Of a DNA stretch of 64,000 bases, positions 33,352 to 44,396 are shown one piece after another (position 1 is the stretch's first letter; every line of letters starts with the position of its first letter). The translations under genes were made by a program, and so were the position numbers. Below the pieces are notes generated by a model that saw only the letters and a list, made by a program, of their open reading frames with translations, was not told the origin of the DNA and did no database searches. The stretch covers positions 124,001-188,000 of the forward strand of contig NZ_QLTT01000007.1 of the NCBI RefSeq assembly GCF_003269295.1. Direction: 5' to 3'. This stretch comes from Lentzea atacamensis (GTDB taxonomy: Bacteria; Actinomycetota; Actinomycetes; Mycobacteriales; Pseudonocardiaceae).

Positions 33352-34440
33352 TTAGAACCTGATGAACGCGAATCCCGTGCCATTGGGGCGTTCGCCGTCG
33401 TGGACGACGAGCAGGTTGAGCTTGCCGAGGACGATGTCGGCGCCGTCGGAATGCTCGACGTCCTTGATGCGGAAGTCCTTCAACGGCTTCATGTCGGCCT
33501 TGCGGTAGGCGACGAACCGCGAGTCGCCCTGGCTGGACGCGAGCAGAACGTCGTCCGCGATCGTCAGACCCTCGGCGTCGGCTTCGAGCCACTTGCCGCC
33601 GAAGCCGGGGTTCGGGCCGTCGGGCTCGCACTCCTCGGTGTCCGGGTTGTACTTCTGCGGGGCGCCGAACGTGCGGACCTTGTCGACCAGCTGCGGCTTG
33701 CCGAAGCCGTTGGCGCGCAACGGGATGCGCCAGATGCCGACGTCCTCCTGCGCTGCGTACAGGGTGTTCGTGCGTTCGTCGATCACCATGCCCTCGACCT
33801 GCGGGCCCTCGCCGGGTTCACCGCACACCGTCCAGCGCTGGCCGTCGGGCAGGGTGAAGGTGCGCGGAAGGTCCAGAGTGGACACCTTCTTGGTGTCGTA
33901 GGTGGTGCCCTTCTGGACGTGGAGGAGCGCGATGCTGGTCTCGCTGCGCCGGCTCGTGACGACGACGTCCTCGCCGCTGATGCGCCCGGCGGCCAGGCCG
34001 TAGACGGTGTGCTGCTCGTCGACCTCCTGCTCGGTCGCCGAGAACACCGGCTTGGTGGCGGGGTTCGTGACGTCCTTCACGCCGCGTTCGTCCACTTGGA
34101 ACACCCGGATGCGGTCACGGCCGCGGTCGCTGACGAACGCCAGGTCACCGAGGACGTCGACGTTGTTGTAGCGCCCCGGCTTGGCGTCCGGCGTGGGTGG
34201 CAGCGGCGCCGGGTGGACGCCGATCGTGCGGCCGTTCAGGTCGAACGCCGCCAGACCGCCTTCCTTGAGGGTGCCCAGGACCACACTGCGTTCGGCGTTG
34301 CGCGGGTTCACCCAGATGGCCGGGTCGTCGGCGTCCGCGGGCTCCTCGAACGTCTGCGTGATCACCGTCGGTGTGATGACGGGCGTCGCAGGTGCGGCGA
34401 GGAACAAAGGCACGAGCGCCAGCGCTAAGGAAGATGACAT
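33352..34440 (-). CDS. Secreted beta-propeller phytase
   Basis: A 362-residue exported protein. ATG 34440 begins a signal peptide (SSLALALVPLFLAAPA). The mature part shows DADDPAIWVNP, LKEGGLAAFDLNG, RYNNVDVL and GKWLEADAEGL, all typical of the six-bladed beta-propeller phytases (PF02333). These enzymes use calcium to release phosphate from phytate. The order of acidic metal-binding residues appears intact. The gene is the divergent neighbour of pnuC across a 55-bp gap, and nine bases separate it from the AlkZ-like gene, so those two are probably co-transcribed. Confidence 0.88.
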   Translation of the reverse strand: MSSSLALALVPLFLAAPATPVITPTVITQTFEEPADADDPAIWVNPRNAERSVVLGTLKEGGLAAFDLNGRTIGVHPAPLPPTPDAKPGRYNNVDVLGDLAFVSDRGRDRIRVFQVDERGVKDVTNPATKPVFSATEQEVDEQHTVYGLAAGRISGEDVVVTSRRSETSIALLHVQKGTTYDTKKVSTLDLPRTFTLPDGQRWTVCGEPGEGPQVEGMVIDERTNTLYAAQEDVGIWRIPLRANGFGKPQLVDKVRTFGAPQKYNPDTEECEPDGPNPGFGGKWLEADAEGLTIADDVLLASSQGDSRFVAYRKADMKPLKDFRIKDVEHSDGADIVLGKLNLLVVHDGERPNGTGFAFIRF

Positions 34441-34495
34441 GGTGGGACCGTAGGAAACACCGGTATACGGCGACTGAACCCCGGGGGAACAAGCC

Positions 34496-35119
34496 GTGTG
34501 GTACGAGCTGGGACTGACGATCTTCGGGCAGAAGATCGCGTACACGGAGCTGGTCGGGCAGGTCCTGGCGCTGGCGGTGGTCTTCCTCGCGCAGCGCCGT
34601 TCACTCTTGACCTGGCCCGTTCAGCTGCTGTCGGTGGCTCTGCTGTTCACCGTCTACGTCTCCGCTCACCTCGGCGGTCTCGCAACCCGCCAGGTCGTGG
34701 TCGGCCTGATCGCCGTCTACGGCTGGTACGCGTGGGTGCGCCGCCGCGACCCGGTGTTCGGCGTGGTGGTGCGCGCGGGCTCCTGGCTGGAACGCGGTGT
34801 GGTGGCCGGGGTTTTCGTGGCGGGCACGGTGGCGTTCGCGCTGGTGCTCGACTGGTTCGACGCCTCCTGGGCGCCGTGGCCGGACGCCGCGATCTTCGTC
34901 GGCGCCGTGCTGGCGTTCGCGCTGCAGGGCATGGGCCTGGTCGAGTTCTGGCTGGTCTGGCTGGTGGTCGACGCCGTGGGCGTGCCGTTGCAGATCCAGT
35001 CCGGCCTGTACTTCAGCGCCCTGGTGTACCTCGTCTTCGCGGGCCTGGTGATCCACGGCTACATCGACTGGAACCGCACCGCCCGCCGGTTGACACAGGC
35101 GGCAAAGTCTCCCCTATGA
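34496..35119 (+). CDS. pnuC: Nicotinamide riboside transporter PnuC
   Basis: A 207-residue membrane protein with seven predicted helices. The PnuC signatures are visible: the GWYAWVRR segment after helix 3 and FWLVWLVVDAVGVPLQIQSGLYFSALVYLVF with the W-x2-D substrate-binding residues. It imports nicotinamide riboside for NAD salvage by facilitated diffusion. It starts with GTG 34496 and overlaps the M14 peptidase gene by 4 bp (ATGA). No NadR kinase gene is adjacent, nor is a NAD-related riboswitch visible in the 55-bp upstream gap. Confidence 0.88.
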   Translation: MWYELGLTIFGQKIAYTELVGQVLALAVVFLAQRRSLLTWPVQLLSVALLFTVYVSAHLGGLATRQVVVGLIAVYGWYAWVRRRDPVFGVVVRAGSWLERGVVAGVFVAGTVAFALVLDWFDASWAPWPDAAIFVGAVLAFALQGMGLVEFWLVWLVVDAVGVPLQIQSGLYFSALVYLVFAGLVIHGYIDWNRTARRLTQAAKSPL

Positions 35120-36285
35120 GGGGACTGATCGCTTTACTGGCTGCTGCTTCGTTGCTGGTTCCCGCTCCGGCCCTGGCCGCCCCCGAGCCGCGAACGGGTT
35201 TCGAGAAGACCGGCAACTGGACCACCGAGGCCGAGGAACAGGCCTACCTGCGCGCCCTGAACCTTCCACTCACCCAGATCGGCACCACGGCCCAGGGCCG
35301 CCCGATCCAACTCGTCCGCGTGGGCTCTCGTTCCGCCCGCACGGTCGTCGTGTTCATCTGCTCCCAGCACGGTGACGAGCCCGCGGGCCGCGAGGCGTGC
35401 CTGATCCGCATGCGCTCGCTGCCGCGTTCGTCCGACGTGACCTACCTGTTCGTGCCGAACGCCAACCCCGACGGCCGCGCCGCGAACACCCGCGGCAACT
35501 CGTCCGGCATCGACATCAACCGCGACCACCTGCTGCTGCGCACCGCCGAGGCCCGCGCGATGGCCGCCGTCTTCCGCGACTGGAAGCCCGACGTCATCCA
35601 CGACCTCCACGAGTTCGGGCCTTCCGCGCCCTACTACGTGAAGGACTTCCTGTGGCTGTGGCCGCGGAACCTGAACGTCGCAGACGGCGTTCATGATCTG
35701 TCGGAGACGTTGTCCCGCTCGTACATCCGGCCGTCCGTCGAGGCCGGTGGCCGGACCTCCGGCGTCTACGGCATCTATGTGGACCCGGTGACCGGCGAGC
35801 CGATCCGTCAGGTGGCCGGCGATCACCAGGAGCGGATCCTCCGCAACACGAGCGGCCTCAAGCACTCCACGGGGCTGCTGGTGGAGACCAACGCCGACGG
35901 CACGCCCGCCTACCGCGTGGAGTCCCAGTTGCTCGGCCTCGACGGCACCCAGTCGTTCGTGCGCGACCGGCGTGCCGAGATCGAAGCCGCCACCGCTGCT
36001 TCGCGCGCGGTTCGCACCGGGCCCATGTACTTCGGTGGCGCGGACAACCAGGCTCCGGCTCCCGAGGACGTTCTGGCCACCCCGCCGTGCGGCTACGTGC
36101 TGACCGGTGCCCAGTACGTCGAGGCACGTGACGAGCTCGCTCTGCACGGCATCAAGTCGCAGTACCTGCGCGGCGGTGACCGCATCGTGCCGCTGAAGCA
36201 GGAGGCCCGGCCCTTGATCCCGCTGCTGCTCGACGCCCGCGCCGACGAGCCGCTGCTGAAGGCCCAACCCGTCGCCCAGTGCTAG
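35116..36285 (+). CDS. Secreted M14 zinc carboxypeptidase
   Basis: A 389-residue exported peptidase. Residues 1-22 are a signal peptide (LIALLAAASLLVPAPALAA). Zinc ligands H85 and E88 lie in SQHGDEPAGRE and the third, H165, in IHDLHEFG; a glutamate candidate for catalysis is in LVETNAD. INRDHL carries the substrate-binding Asn-Arg. The arrangement fits the succinylglutamate desuccinylase/M14 branch that cleaves C-terminal residues. It is translationally coupled to pnuC, which is an odd pairing for a secreted enzyme. A palindromic REP-like element follows the stop codon and may serve as terminator. Confidence 0.85.
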   Translation: MRGLIALLAAASLLVPAPALAAPEPRTGFEKTGNWTTEAEEQAYLRALNLPLTQIGTTAQGRPIQLVRVGSRSARTVVVFICSQHGDEPAGREACLIRMRSLPRSSDVTYLFVPNANPDGRAANTRGNSSGIDINRDHLLLRTAEARAMAAVFRDWKPDVIHDLHEFGPSAPYYVKDFLWLWPRNLNVADGVHDLSETLSRSYIRPSVEAGGRTSGVYGIYVDPVTGEPIRQVAGDHQERILRNTSGLKHSTGLLVETNADGTPAYRVESQLLGLDGTQSFVRDRRAEIEAATAASRAVRTGPMYFGGADNQAPAPEDVLATPPCGYVLTGAQYVEARDELALHGIKSQYLRGGDRIVPLKQEARPLIPLLLDARADEPLLKAQPVAQC

Positions 36286-36290
36286 CCAAC

Positions 36291-36302
36291 TGATATATCG
36301 GT
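36291..36302 (+). repeat. TRATATATYGGT box 1
   Basis: TGATATATCGGT, six bases past the M14 peptidase stop. First of six intergenic copies in this window, all beside REP-like palindromes. Such AT-rich 12-mers are rare in this GC-rich sequence. Confidence 0.6.
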
Positions 36303-36312
36303 AGCTCTGACC

Positions 36313-36370
36313 AGCGCCTTAGCAATGAAACTTTGGACTTCGTCCGCAAACGTCTCATTGCTAAGGCGCT
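36313..36370. repeat. REP-like palindromic element A
   Basis: AGCGCCTTAGCAATGA (36313-36328) is a perfect inverted repeat of TCATTGCTAAGGCGCT (36355-36370). The 26-base loop contains CGTCCGCAAACGTCT, shared with the palindrome at 46351. The outer CCAGCGCCTTAGCAATG is shared with the element at 51076. TT follows the right arm, so it may double as a terminator. Confidence 0.7.
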
Positions 36371-36411
36371 TTCAACGGCCCGAAATCCAGGCTGGCTGAG
36401 TCGCCCTCAAC

Positions 36412-36437
36412 TGATATATCGGTGCTGATATATCGGT
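36412..36437 (+). repeat. Tandem TRATATATYGGT boxes 2 and 3
   Basis: TGATATATCGGT at 36412-36423 and again at 36426-36437, a 14-bp tandem direct repeat 36 bp upstream of the DUF4279-GNAT start. The placement suggests an operator or promoter element for that gene. Confidence 0.6.
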
Positions 36438-36472
36438 GGCGGACGATCTCTGGGACGTGCTCCGATGGCCTG

Positions 36473-37657
36473 ATGCAGGTCGAGCAATACAGCTACTTCG
36501 TTCTCCTCAGCGAGACGACGTCCGCGGCCGACATCACACGCCGGCTCGGCATGGAACCCGACGAGGTGCACGATCTGCCGCGCACGCATGCGTGGAAGGT
36601 CGTCCGGCGTGGCGACGAACGCCTCGACGAGCAGGTCCAGCACATCGTCGACAGGCTGAAGCCCGTCCGTGACGAACTCGTCTCGCTCACCGCCGACCCC
36701 GCGATCACCGCTCGTCTGGTCGTGGTGCGGTACTTCCGCGACAGCGACGACAAAGTGGGCCTCGGCTGGCGGATGACAGCCGAGTCGGTCGAGTTCCTCA
36801 GTGCGGTCGGCGCGTCGCTGGACGTCGACGAGTACGACCTGGTCGAGTTCCGCGACGAAAGCCTGCGCCAGATCAACACCGGCCTCCTGGCCGGCATGGA
36901 GCAGAACCTCGCCGAACACGCCTGTCATCTGCACCGGCACCTCCCGCACGCGACGGTGGTGCGGACGGGCGACCTCCTGATCGCCGACAGCGGCCTGGCC
37001 GACGACACGTTCAACATCGTCGCCGCGGCCCGATTCACCGCTGACGACGTCAGTGCCCGTGTCGCGGAGACGGTGAGTGCGCTCAAGGCGACGGGCCGCC
37101 CGTTCTCCTGGTGGGTCGGGCCCGCCTCCGCTCCGGCCGACCTCGGCCCGGTGCTGCTGCACGCCGGCATCGCGCCGGCCGGGACCGAGGCGGCGATGTG
37201 GCTGGACCTCGCCGATGCGGCCCTGCCCGAACCGCACGCCGACGGCCTCGACATCCGCCGCGTCACGACCGAAGCCGAGCTCACGGACCACGCGGCGGTG
37301 CTGGCCGCGATCTGGGACCCGCCCGCCGCGACGGTTCGCCGCTTCTACGCCGACGCGGCCCCGCACGCGTTGGGCAGTCAGGCGCGTTACCTCGTGGGGT
37401 ACGTGGACGGCCGTGCGGTGTGCACGGCGGAAGTGTTCCTGCACGCGGGTGTCGCCGGGATCTACAACATCGCGACCCTCGCCGAAGATCGGCGTCGCGG
37501 CTACGGCAGTGCGATGACGCTGGCCGCGTTGCGCACTGCACGGGCCGAGGGTTACCGCATCGCGGTCCTGCAGGCCTCTGAGGACGGCGAGAAGGTCTAC
37601 CGGCGTCTCGGGTTCACCATCGCCGGTCAGTTCACGGAATACGCGCTCAGGCCGTGA
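36473..37657 (+). CDS. DUF4279-GNAT acetyltransferase fusion protein
   Basis: A 394-residue protein from ATG 36473. Residues 1-140 form a DUF4279 domain (QYSYFVLLSETTSAADITRRLG at the start, LDVDEYDLVEF at the end). From about residue 145 a second unit begins with MEQNLAEHACHLHRHLPHATVV, which looks like the true N-terminus of a GNAT enzyme, and ends with the acetyl-CoA loop AEDRRRGYGSAMTLAALRTARAEGY and QASEDGEKVYRRLGF. The frame is continuous, so this is either a real fusion or two genes joined by loss of a stop codon. Substrate unknown. Tandem TATAT boxes lie just upstream. Confidence 0.75.
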   Translation: MQVEQYSYFVLLSETTSAADITRRLGMEPDEVHDLPRTHAWKVVRRGDERLDEQVQHIVDRLKPVRDELVSLTADPAITARLVVVRYFRDSDDKVGLGWRMTAESVEFLSAVGASLDVDEYDLVEFRDESLRQINTGLLAGMEQNLAEHACHLHRHLPHATVVRTGDLLIADSGLADDTFNIVAAARFTADDVSARVAETVSALKATGRPFSWWVGPASAPADLGPVLLHAGIAPAGTEAAMWLDLADAALPEPHADGLDIRRVTTEAELTDHAAVLAAIWDPPAATVRRFYADAAPHALGSQARYLVGYVDGRAVCTAEVFLHAGVAGIYNIATLAEDRRRGYGSAMTLAALRTARAEGYRIAVLQASEDGEKVYRRLGFTIAGQFTEYALRP

Positions 37658-37658
37658 A

Positions 37659-37690
37659 AAGGGCCGCCCCGCGTGTGCGGAGCGGCCCTT
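37659..37690. terminator. Bidirectional terminator between GNAT fusion and aceE
   Basis: AAGGGCCGC (37659-37667) pairs with GCGGCCCTT (37682-37690), with an inner CCGC/GCGG stem. It lies between the two convergent stops and has A and T edges for both directions. Confidence 0.7.
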
Positions 37691-37702
37691 CTGGTCGAAC
37701 GA

Positions 37703-40462
<2,760 letters not shown>

Positions 40463-40781
40463 GGTGTCTCCTCGGCTTCGTTGGCGGTTCCTGCGTGGGC
40501 GCGGAAACCGTGCCACGCGGTCCTATCGTTGTCCTTGCGCGTCGACTTCGTCACCGCTACTGATCGGTAGTTCTGGATCGTGTTTCTCACGCGCGCGCGA
40601 TAAGAGGTATGTAGAGCGTGCCTCATGCCAGTGTAGGGATCTCCACAGGGGTCCCTGTTACGGCGTGTCACGTGGTCAACAGTTGCGCCGGAGGTAGCCG
40701 ACAGTGTTCGCTAGCGCGAGTAACGGACTCTGGCGGCAGTCTTAGGGCTGTCGCTCTTGCGTAGTTGGAGGAGTGAAAACC
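40463..40781. promoter_or_regulatory. Divergent aceE / DUF3052 promoter region
   Basis: A 319-bp gap between divergent genes. CTACTGATCGGTAG near 40557-40570 is a near-palindrome with one mismatched pair that could be an operator. No clear -10/-35 pair could be assigned with confidence, and no RNA gene is evident. Confidence 0.35.
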
Positions 40782-41213
40782 GTGGTCGCCGCGGAAGACG
40801 CCGGCAAGATCGGCGTCGCCGAGAAGCTCGGGATCGAATCGGGCATGGTCGTCCAGGAGCTCGGCTGGGACGAGGACGTCGACGACAACCTCCGTGCCGC
40901 CGTCGAAGAGCAGATCGGCGGCGACCTCCTCGACGAGGATGCCGACGAGACGGTGAGCGTGGTCCTGCTCTGGTGGCGGGAGGACGACGGCGACCTGGTG
41001 GATGCTCTCCTCGAGGCCACCGGCGTGCTCGCCGAAGACGGTGTGATCTGGGTTCTCACCCCGAAGACGGGCCGCCCCGGCCACGTCGAGCCGAGCGACA
41101 TCGCCGAAGCAGTGCCGACCGCGGGCCTGTCGCAGACGTCGAACATCAGCGTCGCCGACGACTGGGCGGGCACCCGCCTGGTGTGGCCAAAATCCACCAA
41201 GGCCAAGCGCTGA
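40782..41213 (+). CDS. DUF3052 family protein
   Basis: A 143-residue acidic protein of the actinobacterial DUF3052 family: GKIGVAEKLGIESGMVVQELGWDED near the N-terminus, VVLLWWREDDGDLVDALLE in the middle and IWVLTPKTGRPGHVEPSDIAEAV before the C-terminal SVADDWAGTRLVWPK. I prefer GTG 40782 to 40773 because GGAGGA then lies at a workable distance. The family is widespread in mycobacteria and streptomycetes, often next to ahpE as here; no function is established. A 78-bp gap separates it from ahpE. Confidence 0.85.
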   Translation: MVAAEDAGKIGVAEKLGIESGMVVQELGWDEDVDDNLRAAVEEQIGGDLLDEDADETVSVVLLWWREDDGDLVDALLEATGVLAEDGVIWVLTPKTGRPGHVEPSDIAEAVPTAGLSQTSNISVADDWAGTRLVWPKSTKAKR

Positions 41214-41291
41214 GCCAAGTCCGGCTGACATAGGGTTGATCCACGGGCGCTGTGACGCCCGTGGTTCGTCTTCGTCAACCGGAGGGTTTTC

Positions 41292-41756
41292 ATGGCGGTG
41301 GAGGTTGGTTCGGAAGCCCCGGACTTCACGCTCAACGACTACAACAAGCAGCCTGTGACGCTGTCGTCGTTCCGCGGCGCGAAGAACGTGCTCCTGGTCT
41401 TCTACCCGTTCGCGTTCAGCGGCATCTGCAACGGCGAGCTCTGCCAGCTGCGCGACGAACTGGCGACCTACGAGGACGAGAACGTCCAGGTGCTGGGCGT
41501 GTCCGTGGACTCCCCGTTCGCGCTGAAGGCGTGGGCGAACCAGGAGGGCTACCAGTTCCCCCTGCTGTCCGACTTCTGGCCGCACGGTGCCGTCGCCCAG
41601 TCCTACGGTGTGTTCAACGACACCGTGGGCATGGCGCTGCGGGGGACGTTCCTGATCGACGTGGATGGCGTCGTGCGCTTCGCCGAGGTCAACGCGCCTG
41701 GTGAAGCCCGGGATCAGGACGCCTGGAAGAAGGCCGTAGCCTCCCTCAAGGCATGA
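41292..41756 (+). CDS. ahpE: AhpE-type peroxiredoxin
   Basis: A 154-residue thioredoxin-fold peroxidase. The peroxidatic Cys46 is in FAFSGICNGELC, with the family Pro-x3-Thr replaced by PFAFSGIC as in mycobacterial AhpE; a second Cys51 follows five residues later. The enzyme reduces hydroperoxides, in mycobacteria using mycothiol/mycoredoxin as electron source. CGGAGGG precedes the ATG. It follows the DUF3052 gene and is followed by tRNA-Val. Confidence 0.92.
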   Translation: MAVEVGSEAPDFTLNDYNKQPVTLSSFRGAKNVLLVFYPFAFSGICNGELCQLRDELATYEDENVQVLGVSVDSPFALKAWANQEGYQFPLLSDFWPHGAVAQSYGVFNDTVGMALRGTFLIDVDGVVRFAEVNAPGEARDQDAWKKAVASLKA

Positions 41757-41794
41757 TGTAGCTGTACCCCCAGTACTCTCGAGTGCTGGGGTTG

Positions 41795-41866
41795 GGGCGT
41801 GTAGCTCAGCGGAAGAGCACTCGGTTTACACCCGAGCGGTCGCAGGTTCGATCCCTGTCGCGCCCA
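41795..41866 (+). tRNA. tRNA-Val (anticodon TAC)
   Basis: A 72-nt cloverleaf: acceptor GGGCGTG with CGCGCCC, D-arm GCTCAGCGGAAGAGC, anticodon stem CTCGG/CCGAG enclosing TTTACAC (anticodon TAC, reading GTA), and T-arm GCAGG-TTCGATC-CCTGT. The discriminator base is A and CCA is not encoded. No neighbouring integrase or repeated 3' end is seen, so it is not an obvious integration site. Confidence 0.95.
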
Positions 41867-41954
41867 CGGCCGAAGGCTGACCCTGCTCGCGCTGCGCGCT
41901 TCGCCGGGTCGGCCGTGGCTTGTCTTCTGGGGGACGACCTCCGGACCCCCGCGT

Positions 41955-41977
41955 GTTCGGGCGCTGGGCGCCCGAAC
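41955..41977. repeat. Hairpin downstream of tRNA-Val
   Basis: GTTCGGGCGC (41955-41964) and GCGCCCGAAC (41968-41977) form a perfect 10-bp stem with loop TGG. One of three stems in the 221-bp gap after the tRNA. Confidence 0.6.
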
Positions 41978-42013
41978 GATGTGCATGCGGTCCCGTCAGG
42001 CCCATTCCGCTCT

Positions 42014-42052
42014 GAGCGAGGTGGTCGGCGGAAAGCGCCGACCACCTCGCTC
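42014..42052. repeat. 17-bp perfect stem with GAAAG loop
   Basis: GAGCGAGGTGGTCGGCG (42014-42030) pairs perfectly with CGCCGACCACCTCGCTC (42036-42052) around GAAAG. A T-rich stretch follows on the plus strand (TTGTGTTTT), so it could terminate the ahpE/tRNA transcript. Confidence 0.65.
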
Positions 42053-42063
42053 CATTGTGTTTT

Positions 42064-42080
42064 CGGGGGTGCAACCCCCG
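42064..42080 (-). terminator. Short hairpin after the 42088 membrane gene
   Basis: CGGGGGT (42064-42070) and ACCCCCG (42074-42080) form a 7-bp stem with loop GCA, eight bases past the minus-strand stop and followed on that strand by AAAACAC. A modest terminator. Confidence 0.45.
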
Positions 42081-42087
42081 TGCGTGG

Positions 42088-42606
42088 TCAGTAGCCGCGA
42101 GCCGTGAGGAACCACAGGACGCCCGCGCCCAGCAACAGCACCAGCACGATCGAGCCCCAGATCCACCGCGTTCGCACGGTCTCTCGATGCAGTTGCTCGT
42201 ACCACTGCCGCTGTGCCTCGCGGCCTTCTTCCGTGTTCCTGAGCCACTCGGGCCGCAGCACGGCCGTGTCGTCGGCGATCGCGTCGGCGACCCGCTGCAC
42301 GTCGTCGGCGTGGTACTCGATCCAGGTGTTGGTGCCGTAGGTGCCCGTCGCAGATGCTTGCAGGGTACGGACGTCGTTCGCCTCGACGACCGCGCCGATG
42401 TGGCCGACGACCGGCCAGGCGGCCGCGACCTCGCCGTAGCTGAGGTAGCCGTCACGAGCGTAGTAGCGGCCACGGCGCCGTTGTGTGATCAACTCCGCCA
42501 CCGGCACGGGAGCAGGGATGTCCGTCACGGCGAGGCACCTCCAACCACGCTGGAAGAAACCACCTTTCCGTGCGGCCGCCGCTGCCGCAAGGTCCGTGAC
42601 GTTCAT
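42088..42606 (-). CDS. Protein of unknown function with C-terminal membrane anchor
   Basis: A 172-residue protein I do not recognise. Residues 1-145 are soluble, with LITQRRRGRYYARDGYLSYGEVAAAWPVVGHIGAVVEANDVRTLQA as the most distinctive stretch, and a single TM helix (WGSIVLVLLLGAGVLWFLTA) ends the chain, so it is tail-anchored with its bulk inside the cell. It stands alone, divergent from the gene at 42731. Confidence 0.5.
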   Translation of the reverse strand: MNVTDLAAAAAARKGGFFQRGWRCLAVTDIPAPVPVAELITQRRRGRYYARDGYLSYGEVAAAWPVVGHIGAVVEANDVRTLQASATGTYGTNTWIEYHADDVQRVADAIADDTAVLRPEWLRNTEEGREAQRQWYEQLHRETVRTRWIWGSIVLVLLLGAGVLWFLTARGY

Positions 42607-42730
42607 CGGCGATCACGACGAGTGGTCGTCCGGACACCGGTCACGATCTGGAACGGGACGCGGTGGTGCCGTATTTTGTACGGGTTGTCGGGGACGTTTG
42701 GGCCCGCCTCCCTCCTAAGGACGACTACCT

Positions 42731-43102
42731 GTGAAGCGCAAGGGCAAGGTCGCGAAGCCCGTCCCGGCCACCGTCACGCAGGAGCAGATCAAGCTGCTCG
42801 CGTTGGTGGAGCAAGGTGGTGTGCATCGCGGTGCCACCAGCTGGTACCTCGAGCACCGGCCGGCCAAGCACTGGGACGCCGAGGATCTGGAGATCCTGCA
42901 GCTGCGTCACTGGATCACGTGGGAGAGGCCGGACCGGGCCATGGACCACGGGATGGCGGCGCCCGTCGACATCACGCAGGAAGGCCGGGCGGCGCTGCAG
43001 CACCACCTGCCCGGATGGGTGCTGGGGCGCAAGGCCATCGCCGCGCCGCCGCCCCGCCTGCCCGCGGTGGAGACGATCAAGGTGCTCGACGCGCTCCGGT
43101 GA
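42731..43102 (+). CDS. Hypothetical protein, possible winged-helix fold
   Basis: A 123-residue basic protein starting at GTG 42731. TQEQIKLLALVEQGGVHRGATSWYLEHRPAKHWDAEDLEILQLRHWITWE followed by VDITQEGRAALQHHL has the pattern helix-helix-wing of small winged-helix proteins (the ITQEGRAAL phrase resembles the last helix of MarR/PadR domains). No family can be named. It is followed after 79 bp by the P450 gene, with which it may be co-transcribed. Confidence 0.5.
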   Translation: MKRKGKVAKPVPATVTQEQIKLLALVEQGGVHRGATSWYLEHRPAKHWDAEDLEILQLRHWITWERPDRAMDHGMAAPVDITQEGRAALQHHLPGWVLGRKAIAAPPPRLPAVETIKVLDALR

Positions 43103-43181
43103 TCGGAACGGGCGGTGGACATCTCGCTCCGGCACGGTAGAAACGGTGGCGAGACACTCTTCCGGGGGAGCGAAGCCGATC

Positions 43182-44381
43182 ATGCCGAACCTGTTGACCG
43201 GTGGCGATTTGCGCGCACGCGAGCACCATCGGATCGAGGACGACGCACGGGCAGCAGGGCCGCTGCACGACGCGACACGGCCCGACGGCGTGCGGGTGAA
43301 GGTGGTGACGGTCGGGCTCGAGCTGACCCGCAAGCTGCTCGCCGACAAGCGGCTGTCCAAGGACAGTGAGGCTCTTCAGAAAGAGATCAGGCGCCAGCTG
43401 GCCGCGCTCGGCAGCACCCAGACCGAGCTCGCCGGCCTCTTCGGGCCGAGCATGCTCAACAGTGACAACCCGAAGCACGCCCGGCTGCGCGGGCTCGCGG
43501 TCAAGGCGTTCAACGCAGAGGCGGTGCAGCAGCTGGCACCCCGCATCGGCGAGATCACCGCGGAGCTGATCGACAGGTTGCCCGTCGGTGAGGAGATCGA
43601 CCTCGTCGCCGCGCTGGCCGTGCCGATGCCGTTGCACATCATCGGCGAAGTGCTCGGCGTTCCGGAGAACGACCGCGCCCACGTCCGCACGTTGATCCAG
43701 ACGATGATGTCGATGGACCCAGACGTCTCGCAGCCCGCGAGCGACGCGCTGGGCGGCTACTTCCACGGCCTGCTCACCGGCGACGAGCTCGACGCGAGCT
43801 CGCTGTTCGGAGCGTTGGTAGCAGCCGAAGACGAAGGTGATCGCCTCACCCACGACGAGCTCATGGCGATGGCGTTCCTTCTCGTCGTGGCGGGCCACGA
43901 GACCACGGCTGGTCTCATCACGAACGTCGTGCACGACGCGCTGGACAACGGCCTGTGGGAGAAGATCGCCGCCGACCCCGGCCTGGTGCCGGTGCTCGTC
44001 GAGGAGACGCTGCGGCACAACTCCCCGGTCCGCAACGCCACGCACCGCATCACGACAGAGCCTGTCGAGATCGGCGGTGCCGAGGTGCCGGAGAACACCC
44101 TGCTGCTGATCAACCTCGGCTCCGCGGGACGCTGTCCTGCGGCGCACGAGGACGCCGCGCGGTACCGCGTCGACCGCTCCACGACGGGACACGTGGCGTT
44201 CGGCCACGGACCGCACTTCTGCCTCGGCTCGGGGCTTGCCCGCCTGGAGACCGAGATCGTCGTGCGTGAGCTCGCCAGCCGGTTCCCGCGCACCACCTAC
44301 TCGGGCGACGAGCAGCCCGCGGTGACGGACAACGACATCATGGCCAGCTCGAAAACCCTTCCCGTCGTGCTGCGGCCCTGA
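43182..44381 (+). CDS. Cytochrome P450
   Basis: A 399-residue soluble bacterial P450. I-helix AGHETTAG, K-helix EETLR (ExxR), and heme loop FGHGPHFCLG with Cys347 are all intact, so it should be an active monooxygenase. ATG 43182 begins MPNLLTGGDLRAREHHRIED; GGGGGAG lies a little further upstream than usual. The heme-loop phenylalanine and threonine of the oxygen groove are conserved. No ferredoxin gene is next to it, so its redox partner is elsewhere. Substrate unknown. The GNAT gene follows after 15 bp and is probably in the same transcript. Confidence 0.92.
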   Translation: MPNLLTGGDLRAREHHRIEDDARAAGPLHDATRPDGVRVKVVTVGLELTRKLLADKRLSKDSEALQKEIRRQLAALGSTQTELAGLFGPSMLNSDNPKHARLRGLAVKAFNAEAVQQLAPRIGEITAELIDRLPVGEEIDLVAALAVPMPLHIIGEVLGVPENDRAHVRTLIQTMMSMDPDVSQPASDALGGYFHGLLTGDELDASSLFGALVAAEDEGDRLTHDELMAMAFLLVVAGHETTAGLITNVVHDALDNGLWEKIAADPGLVPVLVEETLRHNSPVRNATHRITTEPVEIGGAEVPENTLLLINLGSAGRCPAAHEDAARYRVDRSTTGHVAFGHGPHFCLGSGLARLETEIVVRELASRFPRTTYSGDEQPAVTDNDIMASSKTLPVVLRP

Positions 44382-44396
44382 CCTACGCTGGCCCGC

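Noticed and set aside
31121..33631. 836-codon minus-strand open frame across the nucleotidylyltransferase and AlkZ-like genes
   Set aside because: Low-complexity Arg/Pro/His/Asp translation typical of an antisense frame in high-GC DNA; the real genes on both strands are well conserved families.
41795..42087. Integrated mobile element at tRNA-Val
   Set aside because: No integrase, no duplicated tRNA 3' end and no change in gene content nearby.
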